A stretch of 64,000 bases of DNA from Angiostrongylus vasorum (lineage: Eukaryota; Nematoda; Chromadorea; Rhabditida; Metastrongylidae), in contig JADANN010000197.1 of NCBI GenBank assembly GCA_018806985.1, positions 513,501 to 577,500 on the forward strand. Reading direction: 5' to 3'. Both the position numbers and the translations under genes were made by a program. This document shows, one piece after another, positions 1 through 13,424 of this stretch (position 1 is its first letter; each line of letters begins with the position of its first letter). The notes under the pieces were generated by a model. It ran no database searches and was not told the origin of the DNA. It saw only the letters and a program-made list of their open reading frames with translations.

Positions 1-817
1 AGAATCAAATCACGTCATCATCGTCACTACACTTGACGATCTGTCAGTTTTTACACGTTTCCTAGAAAGATCGATTGCCTCGCTCGATTCATAAAAATCA
101 TCTGAAAACACATCGCAACATAAAGATGCACTCCTTGAATAATCTTTATAAGCCAGCGAACCAGAGTAAGTTGAAGTTTTTCGGTGATATAAGCACAACG
201 GTACATCTGGACGGCGAAAAATAATTGGCTCAACGCCTAAGCATTCCGGCAACAGCAGTAGGCTACGCTTTATTAGATATAATAATTTATTCTACCGTAG
301 TTCTCTACGTGTCTCCCTCAATGACGGATCTTATGTCGGTTAGTGGCGCGGCAACGGGGAGCGGATAGAGGGGTTCATCGCGCATCAAATGCGACATTTG
401 CTTCCCTGAGACGCAGGTGGATCCAGGAGATGGACTCCCTCTTTATGCTGCGCCGATTTGGCTGCATACATTCTGTATTAATGAGGCGTACTCATGCATG
501 CATGAGTGGGTGTGTTCTCGTTTATGCGGATTCTATTCCACGAATCCGGCAAAGGGCCTGCAGTCAAGTGATAGGGAAGTTTATGGGGAGGCATTTAGAA
601 GTTGCCTGCAACAAATAAGCTCCGTGGTTGCTCTGTGAGAGCCTGGCAAGCTATCCGTCACTATACCCAGCCCCCCCCCCAAGTTCACAGTTTGGGAAGC
701 TATACGTGGGTACTAGACGCTAAACGCGGTAAAACAAGTGGGTCTTGTTTCTCTGACCTCGAATAAGCCCCCATACAGCAGCGTTGGGTAGAATGAGTGC
801 GGAAAAAGGTAAAAATG
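1..817. other. No recognised feature
   Basis: I see short open frames only, with no conserved motif, splice-flanked exon or repeat shared with the rest of the window. A short C-run lies near 670. Confidence 0.4.
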
Positions 818-1025
818 CTCTCGGCGTTGATCAATCCCTGAGAGATGCGCTATGCATTGGACTTCTAAGTATCGTTGAAGGTGATTGAATGGATATCTGA
901 TCTTTAAAATGACTCGCAGTGCCCTACCGATGTACGACTCGGTGGTGCTATCCTCCCAAACAAGGCTGGTATCAATGTGCTACCCTCGGATGGATAAAGC
1001 ACGCCTCCACCACTGCGCCACACGC
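818..1025 (-). mobile_element. SINE1 copy, decayed
   Basis: Read on the minus strand this matches the window's SINE1 family: the tRNA-like head (GTGGCGCAGTGG) lies near 1010-1025 and the 3' segment ending ATCAACGCCGAGAGC lies near 818. The middle is diverged and partly deleted. Confidence 0.8.
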
Positions 1026-1087
1026 AACCTTGAGTGTGGAAACGCTGCCAAAATCTCAGGGCCATTCTAGGCTGTCTAAATCACAAA

Positions 1088-1482
1088 GACTAAGGTGACT
1101 GGTCTGCACCTATAATGCACGCTCACTTGCACCTTGGTCCTCAATAGAGGGATTTGATCATGCAGACAAGAAGGATAAGGTACGTTTTCATCACACTAGC
1201 TTAGATGAGAAGACGTCACCCATTCAACATCGTCTGTGCCACCGAAAAAAGGGCTGTTTATCGGAACATGCGATAATAGAGGAGTCGGCGACGTTGGCGT
1301 TCTCGTCAACACTAGTTTGGCTATGAATATCGATTGATTCTAACAACTAACAACCCGAATGTACCAGTCTAGATAAGTTTCGTTGTCTGCAGACCGACAT
1401 CAAGCTGTGGAAAAGACGAACTAGAAGCGTATATATATGCAATTGGAGAGGTTCTGCAGAGAAGATCATGGATTCTTCAAGG
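1088..1482 (+). pseudogene. RTE-A retrotransposon, endonuclease part (5' piece)
   Basis: Broken translation gives pieces of the apurinic-like endonuclease domain of an RTE-type LINE: the N-terminal TYNAR block, then CDNRGVG and VLVNT blocks, then EDHGFFKVII just before the interruption. Stops and frameshifts split it, so it is not functional. It is interrupted at 1483 by a SINE1 insertion and resumes on the far side. The RTE family name rests on remembered hookworm RTE proteins; the continuity across the SINE is visible in the sequence. Confidence 0.85.
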
Positions 1483-1496
1483 TTATCATTAGAGAT

Positions 1497-1762
1497 AGGG
1501 CCCGTGTGGCGCAGTGGTCGGAAGCGCCCTGCAAAACTCATGTGGAATCGATTCCGCGCCCATGGCCCACCAAGCCTTCCATACCTCCGGGATCCGCAAA
1601 TTTGTATCAGAATTGTCTGGGAGGATAGCAACACTGACTGTAAGCCACCGCGAGTCATTGTAAAGGCCAGATATGCATTCAATCACCTCCAAACAATGCT
1701 TAATGAAGTCGAATGCATGGCGCATCCCTCAGGGATTGATCAACGCCGAAAGCTTTAAGCTT
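1497..1762 (+). mobile_element. SINE1 inserted into RTE-A, with target-site duplication
   Basis: A 266-bp copy of SINE1 starts at GGGCCCGTGTGGCGCAGTGG (tRNA A-box-like) and ends near AGCTTTAAGCTT. It is flanked by a 14-bp direct repeat, TTATCATTAGAGAT at 1483-1496 and TTATCACTAGAGAC at 1763-1776. The host RTE reading resumes after the second copy. This gives the exact ends of the SINE1 family and shows it moves by target-primed retrotransposition. Confidence 0.92.
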
Positions 1763-2860
1763 TTATCACTAGAGACTTTAACTCCAGAAGAACGTTCCGA
1801 AGAACGTCACGTTAGGACCCACGGATTACAATGAAACGAGTAGGGTGGGCGGTTGTCCGAGTTTATCAGGACGACGAAAACTTTTCACAGGAACTCACAA
1901 TTCCACAAGCCCAGCTGCGAACGCTGGAAGTGGGAATCTCCCAATGAAGAGTGATTATACCATATAATAGTAAATCGAAGGTTTTGCCTAACCCATGTCG
2001 CAATTGTACCAAAATTCTACATGAAGTCACTGCATCGCCTCTTTCGGGCAGGAATTTATTCCTCACAGAAAGGATAAAAAGCCGCCAAATTGTAAATACC
2101 AAGTCCCAAATCAGCATAAACCAAGATTTATTCAGTTCATATGTTGGCCGTTGGAAGGATTCCGTTATTAATAACATCGAAGAGGAATGCACCGGCTAGA
2201 TCAACACCTATACGTTACCACTATAAAAATTGAGAGTTTGAAAATCACCAAGAGGAGACGTCCGTCTCCAGAAACACTCGAGCTGATACGCCAACAACGT
2301 GGGAATCGCTCGAGCAACCACAAAATGACGTTTCGACTTGAAAAACAGTGCACACATGCGACAAAAGATCAAAGAGAGAAGAACAGCAGCAATGGTCGAA
2401 GCTACACAGGCTAGGAAAAACATTCGCAAAGCCCGCCGAAATTTTGCCAATTACAAAGCCGGGTGATTGCACGCCGACGCCATGACGGAACAGTTACAGC
2501 TTCCAGAAAGGCTATGGAGAAAAATCATTCACGAATACTACTCAGACCTCTTCGATAGCCACGTCCACATTCCGTCATATGAAATAAAGGACGATGGATA
2601 TGTTGTGCCACCGGTTCTCCCTCTCCGAAATCCGACATGCTATTTCGTCGGTGAAAAATCGAATTGCACCAGGTTCGGACAGGATAAGACGAGAACACCT
2701 GAAGAACCTTCCGTCACTCCTCGTAAACACACTAGCTCGGCTCTCCACACGTTACCTGTCTGAATGCAAGGTCCCTACTCAGTGGAAGATCAGCAAGACC
2801 ATGTTATTGTTCAAGAAGAGTGACCTACACGAGATCGGCAACTATGAGCGACGTTACATC
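1763..2860 (+). pseudogene. RTE-A retrotransposon, endonuclease end to start of RT
   Basis: This continues the copy at 1088. Broken frames give the endonuclease DFN block, a WESP/SQ-like block near 1930, the linker (SLKITKRRRPSPETLEL, near 2235-2290) and the region just before the reverse transcriptase (YYSDLFDSH, then ISSVKNR and DRIRREHLKNLP at 2590-2730, KSDLHEIGNY near 2830). The RT palm itself is missing. Several frameshifts and stops mark it as dead. Confidence 0.88.
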
Positions 2861-3357
2861 AGATTCGAGCAGACTCTAGTAATGCCTTCAATTGCCACGT
2901 CATGTGCACTGAGTAGGACAATCAGTGCTGTACGCTTCTGAGCATCAAAGAACACCGTTTTTTTTATCTCGGATCTCTGTGAGGAATTTTGACCGTATGG
3001 TCCGTCGTCTTCCTGTGCTGTGACATCCCGTGAAGCCAAGTGTCACAGGGCTGTTGTCCATTGATTATCGTTAGACGTATCACATGGCTTGCCTACTTGA
3101 ATTTCGATGTGCTGAGATATGCAACAGCGTCCCCTGTGCTTTGGTCGTCGATATTGTGGAAGTTTTGGATTCTGTTTCTCACTTCATTGATATGGGATCC
3201 TTTGAGTATTATTCTCTTGATAGTGTGTTAGATAAAGGTGAGTGCTCATTTTTACTTATCAACGATTCTGCTTAGATACGACCGATGTTTTCAAAGTCTG
3301 CACTAACTAACGTTAAGGCGACGCATACGTTGAAAAAATTACAGAAAAAAGATAGGG
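2861..3357. other. No recognised feature
   Basis: The RTE-A similarity stops near 2860. I see nothing assignable between there and the next SINE. Confidence 0.35.
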
Positions 3358-3640
3358 ATAAAGCTCTTGGCGTTCATCAATCCCCTGAGGGATGCGCCAT
3401 GCATGCGACTTCATTAGACGTCTTTAGAAGTGACTGAATGCTTATCTGGCCTTCACAATGACTCGCGGTGGCCTACCGGTGTATCGAGCCAGTGCTTCTA
3501 TCCTCCCACAGAAGTCTGGTACCATTTTGTTGACCCCGAAGGAATGGAGGGTTTGGTGGGCCATATGGGCCGGATCGACTCCACGTGTGTGTTGCAATGC
3601 TCCTCCGACCAGTGCGCCACACGCGCGCGTTGGAAAATTA
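3358..3640 (-). mobile_element. SINE1 copy
   Basis: Nearly full-length on the minus strand. The tRNA-like head lies at 3610-3640 (reverse complement of AGTGCGCCACACGCGCG) and the GATCAACGCCGAGAGC-like 3' part near 3365-3395. Confidence 0.88.
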
Positions 3641-3964
3641 TAGCAGAGATGAAATAGAGTAAACAGTTGGTCCTATTGCTAGGGTTTAGAGCGAACATGG
3701 GAATCCAACAATTTCATTCACCAGAAAAATTATTCCTGGTAACAAAATACAACCGGAAGCACCGTTGAGGTGAAGCCGTGGAGAAAAGCAGAAGCGGGGC
3801 ATGGTGGTGTTCGTGATCTCGATATTCCAAACAAACGGCGTCCCGTTCCGTCTTAACAGTTCCCCAAAAGATGTAACTAAGCAGGAGAAGATCATTTTTT
3901 AATGATGTTTGACATTACATCTGACAAACGATGTGGTTTTTGAAGGATTAGAAAAAATAAAACT

Positions 3965-4180
3965 TTCGGCATTGATCAGTCGATAACGGATACGCCATGT
4001 ATCACCTCATCCAGCATTATTAGAGATTGAATGCATGTTTGGCACAGACAATGGATTACGGTGGCCTACAGACGCATCAAGTCAATGCTGCTATCCTTCC
4101 AGACAATTCCGTTAGCAGTTTGCCACCCTTTGACTAATAGAAGGCTTGGTTAGCCCAGAGTTTGGGATCGAAGAGATGAC
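3965..4180 (-). mobile_element. SINE1 copy, decayed and 5' truncated
   Basis: It shares the family body (TTCGGCATTGATCAGTCG, then GCGGTGGCC-like and AAGGCTTGG-like blocks) but lacks the tRNA-like head. Confidence 0.7.
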
Positions 4181-4189
4181 CAATCCAGA

Positions 4190-6405
4190 TTGATGACAAA
4201 AAAGGGCTTGTGAAAAAAAAATTTCGATGGAAAATGGTTCAAAGATGCTAACAAAACACGTTTTCATTACATTTTCAATTTTTTCGAAGATTGTTGAGAA
4301 CTAAGCCAAAAGTTTTGAATAAGTAAAAAGTAAGTCTATAATTTAGTAAATCCACTTAACAACGAAGTGCGTCAAGAGAAAGTTTTCAGTCCCAAATAAA
4401 TTAATTCCAAAAAATTTACTCCTGTTAAAATACTGGCATAAAGCAGATGAAATGATTCGGATGAAAATAGGAAAAGAAAAAAAAGACGAGGATAGGAACG
4501 GATAGCTAGTTGGCGATAGCTGTAAAATGGATAATTAAAGGACTATTCTATTTGTGGGGATTTCTTGGTTTTTGGAAATTATTTAATTGGATGGAAATAC
4601 GATTAAACTCATGTCATTCTTCAAGTATGCTGTCATTCCTTTCCTGTTCGTCGTTATTAGACCTTAAGAATCGTCATGACATCAAATAATTCTTTAGTTT
4701 CAGTTCAAACCTGTCTAATTTAGCCCTTAACGCCCGATGCCGTTTTTCAGAAACTGCTGGTGAATTTCCAATAACTGGGGTAGCCGAGAAGTTGAGGACT
4801 TGATACTCCCTATAGAAGAGGGCTTGCATTATCATTTAGGTGAATAAATGATTCCTTTGAGAAAAGGGTTTCGATTTTAAATCAAATCGATTTTGAGCCC
4901 AGACGAATAGGAAATTGAAAGCAGTGTTTATATTTTTAAAACTGTTAACGGAAGCATGGTAATTTCAAACATCAAGAATCATCGTTGGACACCATCCTGT
5001 ACTCTTCTACAAAATCTCAGTTGCTTAGCACTTTTAGCACTTGAAATACGAGCTTTGACGAAAAAAAAACAGTGAAAAATCCTTTTGTGATGAAAGTGAA
5101 GGGCAAAAGATTCAAGCAAGCGAATTCCTTATCTTAGCAGTATAAGAGTACTTTTTATCTTATAGGCAGAGATTTGCAGATCCTTATAACTTTTATCTCC
5201 GCTAATAAATAATCTATGAGTTAAAATAACTGCTTGTAGTTGAAGGGTTCAAATAGCCCTGGTCACATACAACTGTATACAATATGTATCGCGTATCGTC
5301 CGTTATAGGCCAAAAAACATTTTTTAAACTAGCGCTTAAAAAAGACTCAATAAATAGGGTCAGTACTCCATCTTCACATCGTGAGTGCTTTCCGTTTCAA
5401 AGTGTCAAACTGCGATAAAGAACCGGGAGCCCTCAAGCTGAGAACACCCTACCACATCTCCATCTGAGAACCCAACTAGGTGCAGAGCGTAGTGATCTAT
5501 CAATAGTTATTTGCTCGCAAAAAAAACAATGAATATTAAGAGTGTCGTACAAAAGTGTCTGTTGCCTCTATGTTTTCGATAAGCACAGGAGACAGAGCTG
5601 TTACGCTGTTCCGTGGAGAGACACAGACAATTTTCTTTGCTACTCGTTCAAGTTAATTGTCGATTGGCCGGACTACGCGTCACAGAGTTGAATACTTTCA
5701 AATAATCATAGAATGAAGACATCTTCTTTAAAATTTCCACCTTATATCTTCTAAGCAATAGAAAGAGGTACATGGGATGGATGGATTGACAACGGAATAG
5801 AACGTGCAAACGTGCGTGTGCTAGTGGAGCACCACTTTTTTGTGCGCTGTAGCAGTACTTCTCCACTTATTGTGAGTGAGATATTTCGAATATTGTGCTA
5901 TTCTAAAAGGAAGAAAACCAGGAGATCAAAAATGGCTTGGGACCGCAGGCCCATTTGAAGGCCAGGAGCAACGGAAAAGGAATTTGTATGCATCACTAAA
6001 AAATTATGAAATCGTTAACAAAAGAACACTAGAAGTTTAGTCTTCTCACACATTAATCAAAAGCGGCTAGTCATTTTTCGCACCCATTAAACTCTTTGTC
6101 GAAGAAGAAACTATACGAGCTGTTTAGAGACCACTTTGGCTAAAAAACGCTAAAAAAATGACTCCCGATCCCAATGGAAAATTGGGGTACTCCTTGTGCC
6201 ACTCTGACACGAGGCGGTTTTTCGGCACATCAAGCAGCTTTGAGGCGCGCAACTAAGAACAATGGGGAATTTGCCAGCGGTGCCCGGTTAGGTCGCTATA
6301 GCATTAACGGAAGAGCTTAGAGGCAATTGATCAAAAGCCGTCAATCTTTAAGTCAATAATAAGGAATAAAGGACGAAACGCTTGGGATTGTCTATTCTTT
6401 ATGGA
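4190..6405. other. AT-rich stretch, no recognised feature
   Basis: No open frame resembles a known family and no repeat links it with the rest of the window. A minus-strand open frame at 5648-5866 shows nothing recognisable. Confidence 0.4.
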
Positions 6406-6409
6406 ATGT

Positions 6410-6650
6410 GCCTTACATTCGGCTCTATACGTAGCGTTGTAGAAGTCACTGTATGTGTCTGTGGCCTATACAATGAATTGTAGTAATATATCAATGTAAT
6501 AAGTCAGTGCTTCTTATCAGTTAACTCTAGTAACACATAACATTTTTTTGTCGAGCCTGGGGGGACGGAGAGCTTGGTGGGCTCGCTACACGGGAAGCAA
6601 GCAGAATGTGTACTGTACGGCACCGCTGAGCACTGCGCTAGATACGTGAA
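6410..6650 (-). mobile_element. SINE1 copy, strongly decayed
   Basis: It keeps the order of SINE1 blocks on the minus strand, including GAGAGCTTGGTGGGC near 6570 and CACTGCGCTAGATACG near 6632, but with many substitutions. Confidence 0.65.
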
Positions 6651-7327
6651 CACTTTATCTTACTACTAACGAATACCAGAGAAAAAATCGAGCATCAAAT
6701 CTCAGTAAGTACCACTTCGAAGAAAGAGTGACCTTTCTGCGAGTTAAGGTTTTTATCAGAATAGCAACCAGGGTGGAAAAGTACGTATACGTGCATGTTT
6801 CACCAGTCGAAGGCTTCAACAGTACTTCTAGGTATGCATAAACGTGATTATTCATTTAGATGTTATCCGACGATTTTGACAACAAATTCTAGTTTATAGG
6901 CGAATTCGTCGCAGTAAGAATATTCCATTTCAATGTTATGATTCAAAAAGGAAAAAACATGTTCGTAGGAATATGTGATGCTGTTGATTTTGAGGACATC
7001 TATCATAAAAGCTAAAACGATATGTGGTGAACATATTTGGAGACAACTGCCATAAGAACAAAATGACCCAACACATCCGAGTCGATATGTGGATGCTGCC
7101 GTCCGCCACCAGTACGTACATCAATTAAAAATCTATGAAGAACGGAAGAAGACCGAAACGACAAGAAAAGTGATTTCTTACAACAAAGAAATGACAAAAA
7201 AATCCTGACGAACCATTTAAAGAAGTATCTGTGAAGGAAAAGATAAATGATGTGATTAACAGCGCGATAGACAGCATAGAAAAAACTAGAAGACAAGAAA
7301 CAAACAAGCTCATGCTTTCGAGATTCC

Positions 7328-7382
7328 CTTCTTCTTCTTCTTCTTCTTTGTCTTCTTCTTCTTCTTCTTCATCTTCTTCTAG
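7328..7382. repeat. (TTC)n microsatellite
   Basis: Tandem TTC/TCT units with a few interruptions (TTTG, CATC). It generates long poly-Ser and poly-Glu open frames on the two strands that should not be read as genes. Confidence 0.95.
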
Positions 7383-7479
7383 AATTCTTAGCAATACACT
7401 GATTCAGTGCGGGTATTCGAAAATATTGCACTGTTACACCAATTTTATTTTTGTTTATTTATTTACTTATACACCCCGA

Positions 7480-7560
7480 CTTCATGTATTGTGTGGATCC
7501 CTGCACTTCATTCGCTTGTTTCGTTTTCTTAGTCCCCTCATCCACGAAGTTCTTTGAATA
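7480..7560 (-). mobile_element. SINE2 3' tail fragment
   Basis: GTGTGGATCCCTGCACTTC followed by a TCATCCACGAAG block matches, in order, the 3' parts of the SINE2-like copies near 12765 and 39795. Confidence 0.6.
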
Positions 7561-10187
7561 TGTGTGTGAGTTCATTTGTTGCGTGAAAAACTTTGACTTC
7601 CTAATGTCACTGTATACTGGTGGAGTTAATACTGTTTGAAATCCTGAGATAGCGGTGCTTGAGGTTCTTAAATTCTTCACTAAGAAAATTGCCTTTGTTG
7701 ATCGCATGAAGCTCTGTCCAGACAAGCCTAGACCAAATTTGTCGGTCTCAGGAAAAAAATTTCATTTTGAATCGTATAAACGCAGCAGCACCAAGCAGGA
7801 TGAACCGCTGAACAATCACGGAAATATGCCGCTTTCATACTGAACTAGGATGAATGCGTTATTCTTAACCACTTAGCCAATTTTTTTCTTTTTTTTCTAT
7901 CTTATTTGCTTCTTACATTTACTGTCCGAATATTCAATAATGTCATGCTTTTGTTTTTTAGATGTAACTGCGATAATGAGGAAAACAAATAGTGCATTCT
8001 GTTAGAAGTTCGTTGCAGAATGTGTTTCAGGTTCTCATTGATTTTTGCTAAGCGCAAAGGAAATTTTTTAGTTAAGTAAAAAATTTACTTCGATCAATAA
8101 GAATATCCGGGTCCGTCAGTTCTGACTAGACAAACTGAGTACAAAAATCTTATCAGGGATAAGAAAAACGAGCCAAGAAGAACCAAATTTGCTTTTTTTT
8201 TACTGAGACAATCTAAACAGCTTATCATTTCGTGAGCTTTATTCTTCCTGAGGTAGTGATTTTCTCTCTATTAGTCGAAATCAACCCTAGGGTGAGTACA
8301 TATTGAGCTCACAAAAATTGATTATATAGAAATTACCGATTTGTTATGTATGTGGTAAAAAACGTCTAAGCATAAAAACAAGTGCAAACAAGCTTTGGAG
8401 AAGGTGCACTTTGTCCGGAACGCAGTTCTGCTCGCCTCATAGCATAACGACAATGAGAGAAAAGCATGGTAACAGATGTGGGTGGCTGAATGCTTCCATT
8501 CGAACGCAATAGAACAATGAGAAAATGGAGCGTTTCGCCTGAAGTGCCCCTATCAAAGAGGTGAGATCTATACAAGCTGGTTGAAATGGAGGAAAAGCTG
8601 AAATAAAGTCCGCAAGGATGAATTACTGCGTCACACTACCTCGATTTTTTCTTTTTCGTTTCTTTTGTAATATTTTTTTTCTTGTCCACTCGATAGTATC
8701 TTTAAAGATTTCGATCATAACTGCTCTTAAGTTTTTTCTTTTATCGTTTTTTTTACTAATACTTTTTTAATACTATAGTAAATAACAGACAGAAGTTTCC
8801 TAAGAAGCTGACTGTTACACGCAAAGAAAAAAAAAGGCTAAAAAGCGAACAACTATGAGAACTCCGTTAGAACCTCCAAGAAGTGCTGAACTTGAAGAAA
8901 GCAGGTTCAGAGAAGTCAGTGATCCTCATCATCACCATCAGCGCATTCTCTTAGTACCCTCAAAAATGATCGTAGTGTTCAAGTATGATAGCTTCACCTC
9001 CTCAGTGGGATACAGACATAAATACAATAAAATCTAACTGTGACACTTTCATAGAGATCATCTCTTCCACCCATATCACTTGTCATTAATTTTCGTTCAG
9101 CATTGAGTGCCTTCAGAGGACGCCAAGTGGGGGTTGCATTCCTCTCCAAAGACGGTTGCGCTTCCTATTATGCGCTTGACATTTTGTGGAAGCCAGTCAC
9201 TAACGCCTTCTCTCCTCTGTTATTGCCGCTAAAAGCCATTATGTCCCGATTATTCGACTGAAATTTTGGCGTACGCAACAGCAACAGCTGATCTTTGACC
9301 ATAGCCGTACTTCACAACCGGAAGTCATGATTGCATTTTTTCGAGACATTACATCTGTGGAACAACATCGTTTATCATATTGATGATTACATGACACAGA
9401 CATTACCTAGAACTGCGTTGTGGATATACTCATTCCGTTGGGCATGACAGGGATTTTAAGAAGGAGTTTCTGTGGAACCGTTCTTTTGATTCAAGGGAAG
9501 ACATACCTTTCTATACGCGCTTTCGAATTCCGACAGTACTTTTTTCCACCTAATTAATGCTTTGGTGTTACATTTGAGCCAGATAACTGACAAGACGTAT
9601 ATGATGTAGGTACCGATCACTGGGGCCATTTCATTGTCATGATATTCCCTTTCCATCTTTTGGATCACATGACGTTCTTCATAGTGAAAGTGAATGATTT
9701 CGCCAAGGGCACTGCTTTGTTCGAGCCTTTTTTCGCTTATCTGATCCCCCTACCTTCGACGTATTATTAGATTCTTGATGTGAAATTAGCATAAAATTTC
9801 TGAAAACTTTTCGTGCGCCAGGTGAGAAAGCAGTGGCTGTTTAGAAGTACCTTCCTCATTTCCATCTCGATGGAATCATATTCCTTCTGTAAGCTTATGC
9901 AGGCGACATAGAGCGGCATCTTGTGTTCCTACGATATTACGCCGAGTTTCGTCTGAGTGAATATGATCACAGATAAGCGAAAATCATCAGTAGCGAATTA
10001 TGTTGGCGACTGAAAAGCCGGAGATCCTCTGCTTACGTTAAGATGTCAAAAACTAACAAGTTGAGACAAATATTGAGTCTTTACAGATCCCAGTGAATAT
10101 AATATCTTAGTGACTGAATTGTATAGGAAATCACTTGCACAGCGAGAGACCACCAGCACAATCCTCAGAAAAGGATAAAGAAAGGAT

Positions 10188-10465
10188 AAAGCTCTCGGCG
10201 TTGACCAATGCCTGAGGGGATGCGCCATGCATTCGACTTCATTAAGTATCGTTGGAGATGAGTGAATGCATATCTGGCCTTTACAATGACTCACGGTGGC
10301 CTGGCCTACTGATGTATCGAGCCTATGCTGCTATCCTGCCGAACAAGTCTGGTACCAATTTGCCGACCCTGTAGGGATGGAAGGCTTGGTGGGGCATTGG
10401 CGCCGGGATCGATTCCACGTGTGTCGCACTGGCGCCTCCAACCAATGCGCCACACGCGCCCTACA
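10188..10465 (-). mobile_element. SINE1 copy
   Basis: Well-preserved minus-strand copy. The head is CAATGCGCCACACGCGCCC near 10442-10462 and the 3' end is AGCTCTCGGCGTTGACC near 10190. It includes the GGTACCAATTTGCCGACC block seen in most copies. Confidence 0.9.
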
Positions 10466-10469
10466 AAAT

Positions 10470-12750
10470 TTTCATAGTTCTTTTTTTTGTGAACAGGTTC
10501 TAAACGAAAAACTTGGAACTCATCAATTGCTGTCAAACGAACGTAACATCGCAGTCATCAATCTTATTTAGATTTGTTGCGACAGTAGAAAAAAACGCTC
10601 AAATTATGAATTCACCGTTCCTATAACATCAAGGGACCATTTGACAGCCACTTAGCCATTGTAAGGGGGGAGTAAGCATAAAGAGAAGAAGAGTGGAAAG
10701 TATGACCAGGAATAGAAAAAAAACATGTCATGGTCTCGGTAAACGGTTTCTGCATTCTTTACGCATTCATGTAAACCGAAGTCTTAGATATGAGGTGTCC
10801 AAGACTGGAACTCGTAAAAAAAATACGTCACTGTGAACTTTTTCTTCATGACTATAGTTTTTCATCCTTCTTCTAATCATTTATCAATACGTGTTCTTCT
10901 ATGCTATTAGATTGTGGTGACGACAAGTCTCTTGTTGCTGAACTACAATCGATAGTCACTGAAGTTCAAATAGTGGAGTTAGGTGCTACGATTCAGAAGC
11001 CGTAACACAGCTCAGAAATTCCGGCGAAGAAAGCAGCAGTCAGAAGAAACGTGTACAATTAGCCCCTCAAAACGAATCCCTCTAAAACGATAAGAAATCG
11101 CAATTTGTTAGTTTACTAGATGTGATGCCGAATGAGGATATCCCGTCATTCACCTGTTCTATGCGTTCTAAAATCCAAAGTCCATGGGCCACAAGTTAAA
11201 TCAAATGCTGATTGCATTGAGGAAGTTAAGAACAACGCAACAAGTATGAAGAAACGGTGAAAAAACCGTATTATTCAATGTGGCAAGAAAATAAAGTAAT
11301 GAACCGTTGGTATTGTAGGTTTGTATACTTTACCGATCATGTGGTTCCTGCTATCTCGGATGGTGGTCCTAGTGCTACTATCTCCAAAAAGCTACTCAAT
11401 AATCTGGACGGCACACCATTTCGAGCTAAATCAGTTTTAAGTTCTGCTGAAAAAAGCGGTGTTCAGCAGAAATTTCTGCTGAAACATTCTTATAGCAGAA
11501 TACAACGCAAGACGAGGACAAGACACAGAAGTGGGGCACAAGAAGATTCATAGAACGAGCTCTAGTCCTGTGTGGGAATCATCTCGTTAAGCTCATGTCT
11601 ACCTCATGTATTCTTTACACAATCCACTTTCTTGGGAGGTCGTCGTTATCGAAGTGTTAAGCCAGGCTTCACATTTTGAATGCGACTTTTGTGCATCTGA
11701 AGCAATTTTTACGAAATTTTACCTTTCCATTTTAGACTTCCCACGAGAAACGAGACAAATGGAAACTTCACGATTCGAAAACGAACAAACATAAAGAAGC
11801 CATGTGACATCTCATTTCATTTTCACAACCCGTCGATGGAGTGCTGTGGCTTTAACATCCTTTATTCCGAAAATACAAAAGATCAGAGAAGAACTATATC
11901 TTTGTGGCGCTACAAGCTTGACTTTATCCCTCTTTTTTTCAACAAAATTAGTATTTCATATGGTAAAAGAAAGGAAAATTCACAGTTTTTGTGAACTCTA
12001 CGTCGACCACTTCTGTGATAAATTAAAAGTTGAAGTCAAGGAAAATAAGCTCACGTGTTTTTCCCTAGCTACCTCCTCTTTTCTGTTGCATCAAATGGAT
12101 GCAAAGTGGATGGAAGAACATAGATTTTCGCACTTTAAGACACCTGCTAAGTGGACCATGCAATTCACAGAAAACCCTTAACACTCCTCCACCTAATAGA
12201 CTTTGCTTGTTAGTTGGTGGATAAACTGAAATCCCTACAAAGTATTCTTCTGGTTTTCGAAGCCGATCAAAGTATAACTGAGAATGTGAAGGATAAATGC
12301 AATGTCGTTTGAAGAATAGCACAAAAATGTTTGACGGCTCAGATGCAATTCAATTATAATGTAATCGAATATTGATTTAAAAGCGAATATTCGGTCGTAG
12401 CAGTGGTTTTTTTCACAACACATTATCCACTATATTGTTAATATAATATTAGGATAATCGACAATCCCGACAAACTCGTACTTATTATAGGTGTTGAATC
12501 AATACCTATGTAAAGGAACCAATAGTAAAAGGCTGATGGCTACGTGAGGATAAGGAGATGAGTTCTTCTCTCACACAGCGCTCACAAATTACCGTAATCC
12601 AATTTACGTAAAAGCACTGACAACCACTGTTGGAAACAACGTTAACTAAATAATTGTTTAATTCGCAAAACTTTCATAAACATGCACAAACAAAACTGCA
12701 TCTTTTCATCATAGATATATCTATATTTCTTACATGATCCGAAATCACAT
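10470..12750. other. Unassigned stretch with a few longer open frames
   Basis: Plus-strand open frames at 11257-11553 (98 aa) and 11804-12181 (125 aa) are the longest. I do not recognise either, neither has a convincing splice or start context, and they may be decayed mobile-element code or chance. Nothing else stands out. Confidence 0.3.
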
Positions 12751-12754
12751 ATTG

Positions 12755-13065
12755 TAGCGGATCACAGCACTTCACTCTCAGCAATCAATTCATTTCTCGC
12801 ACCCACCATCCCATGAAGGTCTTCGAGTTTTTTTCTGCTCGGGAAGTTCTTTTCTTGATGATTTTGGTCTTTCTTATGAATATTTCGTAAAATTCTGGTC
12901 CAATATATTCTACTTAAAATTCTGTGATAGTGCCGCAATAAGGACGTTTCCATGCCTTCACCATAGGCAGCGGCCAAGATTTGTGGATTATAGGAATCTT
13001 CGCCGGCAATTCTGGCACCAATTTGCCGAAAAACGAGGGATGAAAGGTTTGTCTGGCACAGCGCT
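12755..13065 (-). mobile_element. SINE2 copy, decayed
   Basis: Block order shared with the copy at 39785-40135: CACAGCACTTC, then TTCATTTCTCGCACCCACCATC, GAAGGTCTTCGAG, then CTGGCACCAATTTGCCG. The last block is also found in SINE1, so the two SINE families share part of their bodies. Confidence 0.65.
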
Positions 13066-13424
13066 ACGTCGAAACATTGAAAACTTTCTACTATGCCTTA
13101 AACAACTACTAAAAACAACACCGATAATAGAGCAAAAGAGAAAAAGGTCAGGAAAAAGAAGACAAAAAAGAGGACTCAAAATTTTGTTAAACCATCTTCA
13201 ACTCTTATCAACTCATCCACTACAGGTTCAGTCGAGCGCCTTCGACAAAGTGATCACAATTTCAAGACCAACTTTCTATAAACCTCGACATAGATATCTT
13301 AACCTTTTTGTTTTTCTGGCTACTCTTTTTAATGGCAGAATTTACATTTCTGCAACATACCGTGCCATTAAAAGATTGAGGCAGAAATTAAAAAAGGTTA
13401 AGATTGTGATTATAACTATAGCCT

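Larger units (their letters stand above)
6655..10185. other. AT-rich stretch with little recognisable content
   Basis: Apart from the triplet microsatellite at 7328 and the SINE2 tail at 7480 I recognise nothing. Open frames here (for example minus 8366-8575 and minus 9456-9668) show no known motif and no convincing splice context. Confidence 0.35.

Noticed and set aside
7125..7557. Poly-Glu (minus) and poly-Ser (plus) open frames
   Set aside because: Created by the TTC microsatellite at 7328-7382, with no conserved flanking protein.
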